NCBI RefSeq assembly: GCF_000177635.2
Contig: NC_014836.1
Span: 2,182,001 to 2,246,000, forward strand
DNA length: 64,000 bases
From: Desulfurispirillum indicum S5
Lineage (GTDB): Bacteria > Chrysiogenota > Chrysiogenetes > Chrysiogenales > Chrysiogenaceae
Direction of reading: 5' to 3'
Below the pieces are notes generated by a model that was not told the DNA's origin, did not search any database, and saw only the letters and a list, made by a program, of their open reading frames with translations. Below are positions 34,123 through 41,579 of this stretch, one piece after another. Position 1 is the first letter of the stretch, and each line of letters starts with the position of its first letter. Made by a program: the position numbers and the translations under genes.

Positions 34123-34657
34123 GGCGCAACTCCTTGACAAAATAGCGGCCCACAAAGAGACCGATAATGGAGCCGATGTACCCGATGGCCACGATAACGG
34201 CGACCATGGCGATGATGCGGGGCTCCTCCCGCATCATCAGCCAGGAAAACCCAAGGCCAATGGTCTTGGAGAGAAGGTCATAGATAGCCACCCCCACCAT
34301 GATGCTCCAGGTGAAGCGATAGCCACCCAGCGCCATGATGACTCCCTCGGCAATCAGCCCCGCCAGAATGGAGGCGGGAATGAGCACCAGGCTGCCCCCC
34401 AGCATCAGGGCTGAGATAATGGCGCTGATGACGAGAAAGAGGGTCAGGGTACCGAACTTGCGCACCTTGTAGAGCATCACCACCAGCAAAGCCGTGAAGA
34501 TCACATTTTTGAGGATCAGGGTCAGGGGGTTCATGCCGCCGCCCATCAAGGCCACCAGAATACTGGATACCTTGACCACAGCGGCAAATATCCCCACCAC
34601 CACCAGATCCGGTACCTGCCAGTAGCGATTGAGGGTAAGAACCTGGGCATTGCTCAT
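34100..34657 (-). CDS. ECF transporter S component, MptD-like
   Basis: A 185-residue membrane protein with about five or six hydrophobic helices, for example VVGIFAAVVKVSSILVALMGGG and SALMLGGSLVLIPASILAGLI. It resembles the MptD-type ECF S components. S components bind the substrate; which one cannot be told from sequence. Its place directly after the TonB-dependent receptor and before hutX suggests heme or an open tetrapyrrole. The start overlaps the receptor stop (TGATG). Confidence 0.78.
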   Translation of the reverse strand: MSNAQVLTLNRYWQVPDLVVVGIFAAVVKVSSILVALMGGGMNPLTLILKNVIFTALLVVMLYKVRKFGTLTLFLVISAIISALMLGGSLVLIPASILAGLIAEGVIMALGGYRFTWSIMVGVAIYDLLSKTIGLGFSWLMMREEPRIIAMVAVIVAIGYIGSIIGLFVGRYFVKELRHAGIIRH

Positions 34658-36735
34658 CAGAAGGCCCCACTGATACCGACGACGAAGTGTCGGCCAGCCA
34701 TGGGAATGGACTCCTGGGAGACGGTATACTTCTCATCGGTGAGGTTGTTGAGGTTGAGATTCAGCTCATACTGCTGCCGACTGCCGAAGGTGAATCCCAT
34801 GGTCAGATTCAGGGTCTGCCAGGAATCATCAGTGTCGATGGTACCATCGGAGTTTTCCCGCTCCGCCTTGCCTGCTGCCCGCACATAGGCGTCCAGATTG
34901 GCGTCCACACCAGCAGCGATGGCGCGCTCATGGCGCAGGCCGATGCGGCCCTGCAGCTCGGGATTCCCGGTTTTCCAGGTGTTCAGGTCTTCCGACTCGA
35001 ACTTGCGCTTCAGCCAGGTGGCTGAGCCGTAGGGAGTCAGGTTCAAAGATTCCACCAGATAGGCTACCGCAACCTCCATACCGTGGGTGGAGGCCTTGTC
35101 CACATTGGCAAAGGTGTTGGCATTGTTTATGGTCGGGTGAGCCGCTGTGGTGATGTAGTCCTCGGTCTTGCTGGCAAAGAGGGCGGCGTCTACCAGCAGG
35201 TTCTGGCCAAAGTGGCGCAGGCCGATCTCAACGTTGTCGGAGGTCTCCGGCTCCAGATCCGGGTTGCTGTAGGTGGGATTCTGACTGCCGTGAACCGTGC
35301 CGATAAAGAGCTGCTGCAGGGTAGGCAGCCGGTAGCCCTGGGAATAGCTGGCCCGCAGAGCCGTGTCCTCCAGTCCCTGCCAGGTCAGGCCGATGGAATA
35401 CACCAGTTTGCTGTCGCGGCTGGAGTCCTCTTCCAGTCCCGGCTCCTCGGCGGAGGTCAACTCATTGCGAGCCCAGGTCTGACGAAGGCCCAGGGTCAGA
35501 ATGGTATCGGGATTGAGGCTCCACTCGTCCTGCACATACAGGGCGTAGAAGTCACTTTTGGCTTTATTGGTGTAGCTGGACTCCACAAATTCCTGCGGCT
35601 GCGCGTTGAACGGGGGCATAGGCGCCCATGGCCCCCGTTGGCGCCTGAACTCGTCTGCCTTCAGGCGATCCTGGATGAGCTCCACCCCGGCAACCACATA
35701 GTGATCATCGGCCACCAGCCAGTCGGTCTGTACCGCCAGGCCGTAGGTGTCCTGATCGTTTTCCGTGCGGTTACGCATCTGCAGGGGAATCTGTACCGCA
35801 GGCATGGGCCTGACATCCATATCCATGCGGAAATCCTTATAGGTGTTCTGGGCGTAGGCGTCGGCCCGCAGCTTCACCAGGGCGTCACTGAGATGCTCCG
35901 CTTCATAGAAGAACGACACTTTCTCCCGCGACCACTCGGGCAGATCCTGGGCAAAATGCTCCATGGTTCCGGAGATGGTGCCTTCCGGGACATAGGTGCG
36001 ATAATCGCCATTGTAGGTGTCATAGCGGCCACCGACGATGAAGTCGTCACCCTGGTAATCGATGTAGGCAAAGATGCTGGATTCTTTATAGGCGGTTCCA
36101 TCTGCTGTGCCACCGGGGGTGTCGCGGTCATCGTGGTCCGACCAGGCGCCTCCCACCCGGTACCCCATGCGGCCGCTCTTGCCATAGACCGAAAGGTGCT
36201 GGCGGGTTCCCTCGGTGGAGGAATCATAGGAGAGTCCCACATCAACCTGCACCGGGCGTTCACCGCCTTTTTTGGTGATAATATTCACCACGCCACCAAT
36301 GGCTTCAGATCCGTAGAGCACCGATGACGGGCCCTTGATGATCTCGATGCGCTCAATCAGGGCCGGGTCCATCAGAAACACCGCACCGGTCATGGCCTTC
36401 TGCTCTGAAGTTTTCTGGCCATCAATCAGGATCAGAACCCGCGCTCCCGACTCGCCGCGGATAAAGACGCGCTTGGCACCACTGACGGAACCATCGTGCA
36501 CCTCCACGCCGGGAATGTCCCGCAGGGCCTCAGCCACCACTGCGGCACCGCCGCGCCGGATCTCCTCGGAACTCACCGAGCTTACCGACGCGGGAACCTC
36601 CAGCAGCTCCCGTTCAGCGCGGGTAGCGGTCACCGTCACCCCACGCTGGCCTGTTTCCTCCTGTGCCTGAACCGGCAATGCTGCAGCGCTTATCAACCCC
36701 GCCATACACAGGGCACCGACTCGTTTGATACTCAT
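34657..36735 (-). CDS. TonB-dependent outer-membrane receptor, probably for heme
   Basis: About 692 residues. A signal peptide (ALCMAGLISAAALPVQA) is followed by a TonB box region (GVTVTATRAERELLEVP), the plug domain (GAAVVAEALRDIPGVEVHDG, FIRGESGARVLILIDGQ, SSVLYGSEAIGGVVNIIT) and a 22-strand barrel ending HFVVGISGAF. Ligand is inferred from neighbours; the FRAP/NPNL heme motif is not clearly seen. Start ATG 36735 fits the signal peptide. It is 50 bp after the radical SAM gene. Confidence 0.88.
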   Translation of the reverse strand: MSIKRVGALCMAGLISAAALPVQAQEETGQRGVTVTATRAERELLEVPASVSSVSSEEIRRGGAAVVAEALRDIPGVEVHDGSVSGAKRVFIRGESGARVLILIDGQKTSEQKAMTGAVFLMDPALIERIEIIKGPSSVLYGSEAIGGVVNIITKKGGERPVQVDVGLSYDSSTEGTRQHLSVYGKSGRMGYRVGGAWSDHDDRDTPGGTADGTAYKESSIFAYIDYQGDDFIVGGRYDTYNGDYRTYVPEGTISGTMEHFAQDLPEWSREKVSFFYEAEHLSDALVKLRADAYAQNTYKDFRMDMDVRPMPAVQIPLQMRNRTENDQDTYGLAVQTDWLVADDHYVVAGVELIQDRLKADEFRRQRGPWAPMPPFNAQPQEFVESSYTNKAKSDFYALYVQDEWSLNPDTILTLGLRQTWARNELTSAEEPGLEEDSSRDSKLVYSIGLTWQGLEDTALRASYSQGYRLPTLQQLFIGTVHGSQNPTYSNPDLEPETSDNVEIGLRHFGQNLLVDAALFASKTEDYITTAAHPTINNANTFANVDKASTHGMEVAVAYLVESLNLTPYGSATWLKRKFESEDLNTWKTGNPELQGRIGLRHERAIAAGVDANLDAYVRAAGKAERENSDGTIDTDDSWQTLNLTMGFTFGSRQQYELNLNLNNLTDEKYTVSQESIPMAGRHFVVGISGAF

Positions 36736-36784
36736 ATCCACACTCCACTCGTTTGAATTTCCATGCAACGGGCATGGCTCATGT

Positions 36785-38185
36785 TCACTGCCCCATTGCC
36801 GCTGGCATGGTCGGTTCTCGCAGACTGGCAAGGTATTCCAGCAGGTACTGGGCCATGGTCACATTCCAGAACTGCCCGGCCCGAGTCAGCACCACCCAGT
36901 GCCCACTTTGCTCAAGCAGGCCCGCCTTGCCCCACTGTTCAAACAGGGGCAGGCACCGCTCCAGAAGCTCCGTTCCCAGCAGGGCAGCCAGCTGCTGCAG
37001 ATTCAGGGCGGCCACATCGAAGCCACCGGTGATCGCTCCCGTCACCTCCCGATCCGTATCGGGACGGGCGGTAACCATGGCCAGCGGCTTGCGGCCCTCC
37101 CGGATACTGTCCAGATAGCGTTCCAGGTCGCGTTCGACAAAATAGCCGTGACCGTGCAGACTGCCGCCGGCGCCACAGCCGAAGGCCAGGATATGGGCTT
37201 TGTTTTTGACCAGTTGATTGTAGAGATTACGCTCGCGGGTGGTGCGACCCCAGTGGCTGACGGAAAGGCGTCTCCAGCGATTGGCTTCCATGACGTCCAG
37301 CCCCTGTGCAAACATGCGGGCCTGGCGGGTCATGTCGGCGGCAGGCTCAATGGCACCCTGAGCCATACGCTTGGCCAGCTCACTGTGGGGCAATACGTTC
37401 AGCTGGTACAGGTCGGCACCATCAAGAGCCAGAGAAGCGGCAGTGCGCACGTCCTCCTCCCATATTTCCATGGTCTGCCCCGGAAACCCGTATACCAGGT
37501 CGATCACCACTGCCGCCTGATCGGTGGCCATGAGGCGTTCCAGTGCCTGCAGAACGGATTCCCGATCATCAATGCGAGCCATGCTGCGCCGCACATTGGT
37601 GTCAAAGCTCTGCACTCCGATGGAGAAACGGTTGGCACCCCCCTCAAGGCAGGCGTCAATTTTGTCTTGACCGAAACCGTGTATTCTCCCCTCCACCGTG
37701 ATTTCACAGTCATTGGCCAGGGGCAGGTAACAGGTGGCCGCATCCAGCACCCGCCTGAGGTTCTCTGCACTCAGGGCGTTGGGCGTCCCTCCCCCCAGAT
37801 AGAGGGCATGGACAGGACCGGAGGTCACGGCCGGATCACTGGAGCTCTGCTTCAGTTCGCCAATAAGGGCATCCACATAGGCGGCTTCCAGGTCATCCCG
37901 GTGAAAGCGGTTGAAAAAACCGCAATAGAGGCAACGGGTCTTGCAGAAGGGAATACTGATGTACGCTGCACTTTTGCCGGAACGGGGTCGGGCCATGAGC
38001 GCGCGGAATACCTCCTGAAACTTTGTGACATCCAGGTTGGGCATCTGCATGCCGGCGTGCACGGCAGCCTTTTTCTGAAAAGCGCCAGCAAGGGGGTCGC
38101 CATCGGTGCGCGCATAAAAACGTTCAATAACAGCTGATACTGGTGATACACCCGACATGGGTGACGCGTGAGAAGGTGGTTGCAT
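36785..38185 (-). CDS. ChuW/HutW-type anaerobic heme-degrading radical SAM enzyme
   Basis: About 466 residues, related to HemW/HemN. The 4Fe-4S cluster motif is CKTRCLYCGFF, with YISIPF before it and the SAM motif LYLGGGTP after it. ITVEGRIHGF, GVQSFDTNVRR and DLVYGFPGQT follow. The family opens the heme ring without oxygen by SAM-dependent methylation, releasing iron. Context (HutX, flavodoxin, receptor) supports ChuW/HutW over coproporphyrinogen dehydrogenase. Start ATG 38185 is uncertain; ATG 38158 is possible. Confidence 0.85.
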   Translation of the reverse strand: MQPPSHASPMSGVSPVSAVIERFYARTDGDPLAGAFQKKAAVHAGMQMPNLDVTKFQEVFRALMARPRSGKSAAYISIPFCKTRCLYCGFFNRFHRDDLEAAYVDALIGELKQSSSDPAVTSGPVHALYLGGGTPNALSAENLRRVLDAATCYLPLANDCEITVEGRIHGFGQDKIDACLEGGANRFSIGVQSFDTNVRRSMARIDDRESVLQALERLMATDQAAVVIDLVYGFPGQTMEIWEEDVRTAASLALDGADLYQLNVLPHSELAKRMAQGAIEPAADMTRQARMFAQGLDVMEANRWRRLSVSHWGRTTRERNLYNQLVKNKAHILAFGCGAGGSLHGHGYFVERDLERYLDSIREGRKPLAMVTARPDTDREVTGAITGGFDVAALNLQQLAALLGTELLERCLPLFEQWGKAGLLEQSGHWVVLTRAGQFWNVTMAQYLLEYLASLREPTMPAAMGQ

Positions 38186-38302
38186 AATCCAGACCCTGAA
38201 GCACCGGCTCAGCACAGGCTGAACAGATGACGCGTGGTAGTGGTTCGGGATTTACAATCCTCGGGAAAGAGGTGCTTGCAGCACTCAGGTCAGCAACGAT
38301 AG

Positions 38303-38506
38303 TCAACTCGGATCCGGGTGACGCTCCCTGCACTGATAGGCGTAGTCAAAACGCTGTATGGCCCCGCACTTGGGGCACTTCATTTCAACTTCCACGACAT
38401 ACCCCTTAAAGAGCAGTCGTTTGCAGCGTTTACAGCGAACCTCAGGGAGCGCTGCGTCTGCTGCGCGGCCACACCGGCAGGGGGAAGTTTCCTGATGAGG
38501 GAACAT
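38303..38506 (-). CDS. Com-like small zinc-finger protein
   Basis: About 67 residues with two Cys pairs: CRCGR near the start, then VRCKRCKRLLFKGYVVEVEMKCPKCGAIQRF, the four-Cys finger of the phage Mu Com family. Com of Mu binds mom mRNA and activates translation. ATG 38506 has GTGGAG six bases upstream. No phage genes are nearby. It precedes the heme operon by 117 bp on the same strand and has its own promoter-like site, so it may lead the transcript and regulate it. Confidence 0.72.
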   Translation of the reverse strand: MFPHQETSPCRCGRAADAALPEVRCKRCKRLLFKGYVVEVEMKCPKCGAIQRFDYAYQCRERHPDPS

Positions 38507-38565
38507 ACGCTTCTCCACAAGGAATTTCGGTGCATCTGGTGCCGCATGTCCAGAAATGAACATTC

Positions 38566-38593
38566 AACATACCATAACGTCGATTGACGTCAA
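38566..38593 (-). promoter_or_regulatory. Sigma70-like promoter for the Com-like gene and possibly the heme operon
   Basis: On the minus strand TTGACG, 16 bases, TATGTT. Start of transcription would be near 38560, about 55 bp before the ATG. No clear Fur box overlaps it. Confidence 0.5.
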
Positions 38594-38664
38594 GAATATA
38601 TTTAGTCGCCCCTAATGATCATTTTCGCCACTATCACCCTGTGCATTCCTTCACTTTTCTGCAG

Positions 38665-38693
38665 TTGACCGGCAATCACTCCACGGATATACT
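38665..38693 (+). promoter_or_regulatory. Sigma70-like promoter of the histidine kinase gene
   Basis: TTGACC, 17 bases, TATACT. The distance to ATG 38751 is about 50 bp after the expected transcription start. It is divergent from the promoter of the Com-like gene. Confidence 0.55.
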
Positions 38694-38750
38694 CGATTGT
38701 TAATCGGGACTAATAAGTCATTCCCCATGTCACAAGGAGGTGTCACAACC

Positions 38751-39548
38751 ATGAACCACGCAACGGACCTGGAAAAACAGCTGGCAGCACTACAGGCAGA
38801 AAATCAAAGACTCCGCTCCACCCTGGACGAGCAGGCCAGACTGGCCAGCGTCGGCATGATGGTCAGCGCCATCGCACACCAGTGGCTGCAGCCCCTGAAC
38901 GCCCTCTGGGTATCAGCGCAGCATCTGGCCTGTATCTGCGAAGAGGAATCGACTCCGGCAACCTGCATTCGTGGCAATGTTTCCCAGATTATGGAGTACC
39001 TGCGCTTTATGGCCCAGACCGTGGAGGACTTCCGCGACTTCACCAGTCCGGGTGCAGGGGGAGAGTGCTTCGCCCCGCAACAGGCTATCGAGATCACCCT
39101 GGGAATGCTGAAAAACCTGCTCCTGCAGCACCAGGTGGACGTTCGCCTCCATGGAGAGCCGAACATGAATATCCGGGGCAGCGCCGGTGAATTTCGCCAT
39201 GTGGTGATTATCCTGTTGAACAACGCCATCGATGTCTTCCGCGAACGGGCCACCCCGCACCCCGTCATCCACATCACCATCAGCGGGCAACAGCAGTTCA
39301 TCTCCATTGAGTTTCGCGACAATGGCGGAGGCATCGACCCCGACCTGCTGCCATCGCGCCTGTTCGAACCATTCACTTCCACGAAGGAGCGGGGCATGGG
39401 TATCGGGCTGCACCTTGCCAGGCGCATCGTGGAAGAGAAGCTCCAGGGGACCCTGCGGGCCGAAAATATCCCTGGCACCGGAGCACGTCTTCTTCTCTGG
39501 ATACCCCAGCCATCCACCACAACGGGCAACCTCAAGGACGAGCTTTAA
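38751..39548 (+). CDS. Orphan cytoplasmic histidine kinase
   Basis: About 265 residues. A short coiled coil (DLEKQLAALQAENQRLRSTL) is followed by a HisKA-like H-box (MVSAIAHQWLQPLNAL) and a HATPase domain: N box VVIILLNNAIDVF, G1 RDNGGGID, then MGIGLHLARRIVEEKLQG. There is no membrane helix or input domain beyond the coiled coil. Start ATG 38751 has AAGGAGG upstream. No response regulator is nearby. The H-box resembles the kinases of the LuxQ/NtrB-like soluble type. Confidence 0.8.
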   Translation: MNHATDLEKQLAALQAENQRLRSTLDEQARLASVGMMVSAIAHQWLQPLNALWVSAQHLACICEEESTPATCIRGNVSQIMEYLRFMAQTVEDFRDFTSPGAGGECFAPQQAIEITLGMLKNLLLQHQVDVRLHGEPNMNIRGSAGEFRHVVIILLNNAIDVFRERATPHPVIHITISGQQQFISIEFRDNGGGIDPDLLPSRLFEPFTSTKERGMGIGLHLARRIVEEKLQGTLRAENIPGTGARLLLWIPQPSTTTGNLKDEL

Positions 39549-39687
39549 ATCTACACGCGCATGAATAGAGCTTGACAAGACTAACTTCGTGCAATTACTC
39601 TCTCAGAGATACACCCTTATAAGTCTCTCCCCCAGCACAAAAATGGCAAGGGGCATTGAGCACGATAATGGCACCACAGGTGAATTC

Positions 39688-40008
39688 ATGTCTCTCCTCT
39701 CGGAAACCCGACGCGAAGAACTGCTGACCCTTTTTGAAAGGGTTCAGGTTGCCCACCATATACCGGGACGCATCCGCCTGAAAATCAAAGGACGCGCTCC
39801 ACAATGGCTGACCAGCGACCCCGCCAGCACGCAGACCCAGATAGAGGCGCTGCGCGGCGTGCTTCAGGTAAAACTCAACCCACTGGCCGGCTCGGCCACT
39901 ATCACCTACGAACGTACCCCTGAGGCTTTTGAACACTTCGATGCTCTGCGCAGCGGCAATGTAGCCCCTCTGCTGGAGTACTTCACCAGGGAGGTGTCAC
40001 CATCGTGA
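39688..40008 (+). CDS. HMA-like metal-associated protein, possible FezC
   Basis: A 106-residue protein. HHIPGRIRLKIKGR is the start of an HMA-2 type fold as found in proteins next to P1B ATPases; QIEALRGVLQVKLNPLAGSATITYE matches the ferredoxin-like fold. The CxxC of classical HMA domains is missing. ATG 39688 with CAGGTG is preferred; the frame extends upstream. First gene of a tight cluster ending in the P-type ATPase. Comparison with FezC of ferrosome clusters is inference. Confidence 0.68.
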   Translation: MSLLSETRREELLTLFERVQVAHHIPGRIRLKIKGRAPQWLTSDPASTQTQIEALRGVLQVKLNPLAGSATITYERTPEAFEHFDALRSGNVAPLLEYFTREVSPS

Positions 40009-40625
40009 AAGATCCCGTCTTCTGCTTCTGCCCCGATCCGCTCGCCGAAAGCTCCCCGCAGCAACAGGCCCTGCAAAAAGCCCTGGAGAATACTCGGTTC
40101 CTCCTGGTTTTTTATGGGAACGCACTTCGTCGCTGGGGATCGGACGAGCTTCTGCGCTCCATTCAATACCGTCGCCAGCAACAGGAAGCCGCTTTGCTGT
40201 GGCTTCTGGAACAACATTCACCGCAGGCCCCGCCACCATACCCGGAGGCACTGGACGCACAGGAAAACCTGCTGGAGTGGGTGGAGAGTGCTGTCGTCGC
40301 TGAGTCCTGGACGATGCACCTCTATGACTGCCTTCTTCCCTGCACGGAAGATACGATTGTCCGTGACACTTTCTTTCGCATTCAGGCAAGCATCGCCGAG
40401 GAAAATCTGCCCTCCCTGCGCAGCGGGATCGATCACCTGCAGTCGCCCGACCCGCGGGCACTCATAGAAGAAGTTCATAAGCTGATCAGCGCTCCCGATC
40501 CCCAGCGTCTGACAGAGTTGTTTACCCGTCGAAATGGACCACTGCTGGGCGGAGCCCTTTTGGGTGCCGGTGCCCTGTGGCTGCTGAAACAGACCCTGAT
40601 ACGTCAGGAACAGGAAGAGGAGTAA
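40005..40625 (+). CDS. Unknown protein of the ferrosome-like cluster
   Basis: A 206-residue protein that I do not recognise. It is largely helical, with ALENTRFLLVFYGNALRRWGS and IQYRRQQQEAALLWLLEQH, and ends with a hydrophobic stretch GPLLGGALLGAGALWLL next to a charged tail, so it may be anchored at the membrane by its C-terminus. GTG overlaps the preceding stop (GTGA). Ferritin-like helices are possible but there is no metal motif I can point to. Confidence 0.55.
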   Translation: MKDPVFCFCPDPLAESSPQQQALQKALENTRFLLVFYGNALRRWGSDELLRSIQYRRQQQEAALLWLLEQHSPQAPPPYPEALDAQENLLEWVESAVVAESWTMHLYDCLLPCTEDTIVRDTFFRIQASIAEENLPSLRSGIDHLQSPDPRALIEEVHKLISAPDPQRLTELFTRRNGPLLGGALLGAGALWLLKQTLIRQEQEEE

Positions 40626-40629
40626 CCCG

Positions 40630-40938
40630 ATGGCCTATCACTTTGTACTGGGCGCGGTCGTTGGAGCTGCAGCGGTTCTGCTGCTCAACAACCGGCGTAC
40701 ACGAGAGTACCTTGATCGTGGACAGCTTTTGTTAAAGGAAAACGTGGATGAGGGAATCAAAGCCGCCAGAGCCACGGCTGAATGCATTCGCGAAAAGATG
40801 CAGACCCCGGACGATGAGCACCAGGAGAGCAAAAGTGCTGCGGACGCCTCTGCCGCCTCGGAACTGCCCGCCACCACAGAGGAGCAGCCTCCAGCCAAGC
40901 GCAGCCGCCGTACCCGGAAACCCGCTGCCGATGAATAG
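40630..40938 (+). CDS. Small membrane-anchored protein (YtxH-like)
   Basis: A 102-residue protein. One N-terminal hydrophobic segment, YHFVLGAVVGAAAVLLLNN, is followed by a helical amphipathic stretch (EGIKAARATAECIREKMQ) and a low-complexity tail with KRSRRTRKPA. Similar to YtxH-type proteins in layout. Placed between two genes of the cluster with short spacing. Function unknown. Confidence 0.55.
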   Translation: MAYHFVLGAVVGAAAVLLLNNRRTREYLDRGQLLLKENVDEGIKAARATAECIREKMQTPDDEHQESKSAADASAASELPATTEEQPPAKRSRRTRKPAADE

Positions 40939-41248
40939 ACCATTTAACCCCGCTGCTGTCTTCTGGGCCGGTGTCATCAGCCATGGCCTCCTGGGAATTG
41001 CCCGCCATGACCCAACCCGCGACAAAAGCCTCCCTGAGCACGCCCTGCTCCACGGACTCCAGGGAGGCATAGCCCTTGGCAGCGGCGCCCTCGCCTACAA
41101 CTGCTTTGCATCCCGTGAACCCATGGCGGGCGTAGCCGTGGTGCTGACCGGAGCTTCACTCATGGGACTCCTGCGCTCACCATCCGCATCGAACGCCAAG
41201 TCACCCCCTAAATCCATATCATCAGGAGAGCACCATGTCCGACCATAA
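40931..41248 (+). CDS. Small membrane protein of the ferrosome-like cluster
   Basis: A 105-residue protein with two hydrophobic segments, FWAGVISHGLLGIA and MAGVAVVLTGASLMGLL, separated by an Ala/Gly-rich region (GGIALGSGALAYNCF). ATG 40931 overlaps the end of the gene before (stop 40936-40938). Not recognised outside this context. Confidence 0.5.
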   Translation: MNRPFNPAAVFWAGVISHGLLGIARHDPTRDKSLPEHALLHGLQGGIALGSGALAYNCFASREPMAGVAVVLTGASLMGLLRSPSASNAKSPPKSISSGEHHVRP

Positions 41249-41579
41249 ACAGGAATATTCTTCAGCCTACGGCTACAACCCCGGAAACTCCACCATGCAC
41301 AACCCTTACCTGCAGCATCACTCCGCTCAAGCCGGCGGCTTTATGGGTGGTGCCCGCTCAGCCCTTTTCGGCGGAAGCCAGAGCGACCGCTTCATCAAGG
41401 GTCTGCTGATCGGCGCAGCAGCCACTTTTCTGCTGACGAACGAAAAAGCGCAACAGACCATAATCAAAGCAGGCGTCGCCCTCTTCACCCAGGTTGCCTC
41501 CAGCGTCGAGGAACTCAAGGAAAAAGTCGAAGACGCACGGGCTGAAGCTCAAGAGGAGAGGATGGCGCAAGAGGACTGA
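41235..41579 (+). CDS. YtxH-like membrane protein
   Basis: A 114-residue protein. The N-terminal third is Gly/Tyr/His-rich (SSAYGYNPGNSTMHN), followed by FIKGLLIGAAATFLLT, a membrane segment, and a helical tail with VEELKEKVEDARAEAQEE. ATG overlaps the preceding gene by 14 bases. The ATPase gene starts at its stop codon. This layout recurs next to P1B ATPases of iron-storing bacteria, as I recall. Confidence 0.6.
   Translation: MSDHKQEYSSAYGYNPGNSTMHNPYLQHHSAQAGGFMGGARSALFGGSQSDRFIKGLLIGAAATFLLTNEKAQQTIIKAGVALFTQVASSVEELKEKVEDARAEAQEERMAQED

Noticed and set aside
38507-38700. Fur box between the heme operon and the kinase gene
   Set aside because: No 19-bp match to the GATAATGATAATCATTATC pattern is convincing; likewise none before feoA (43950-44082).
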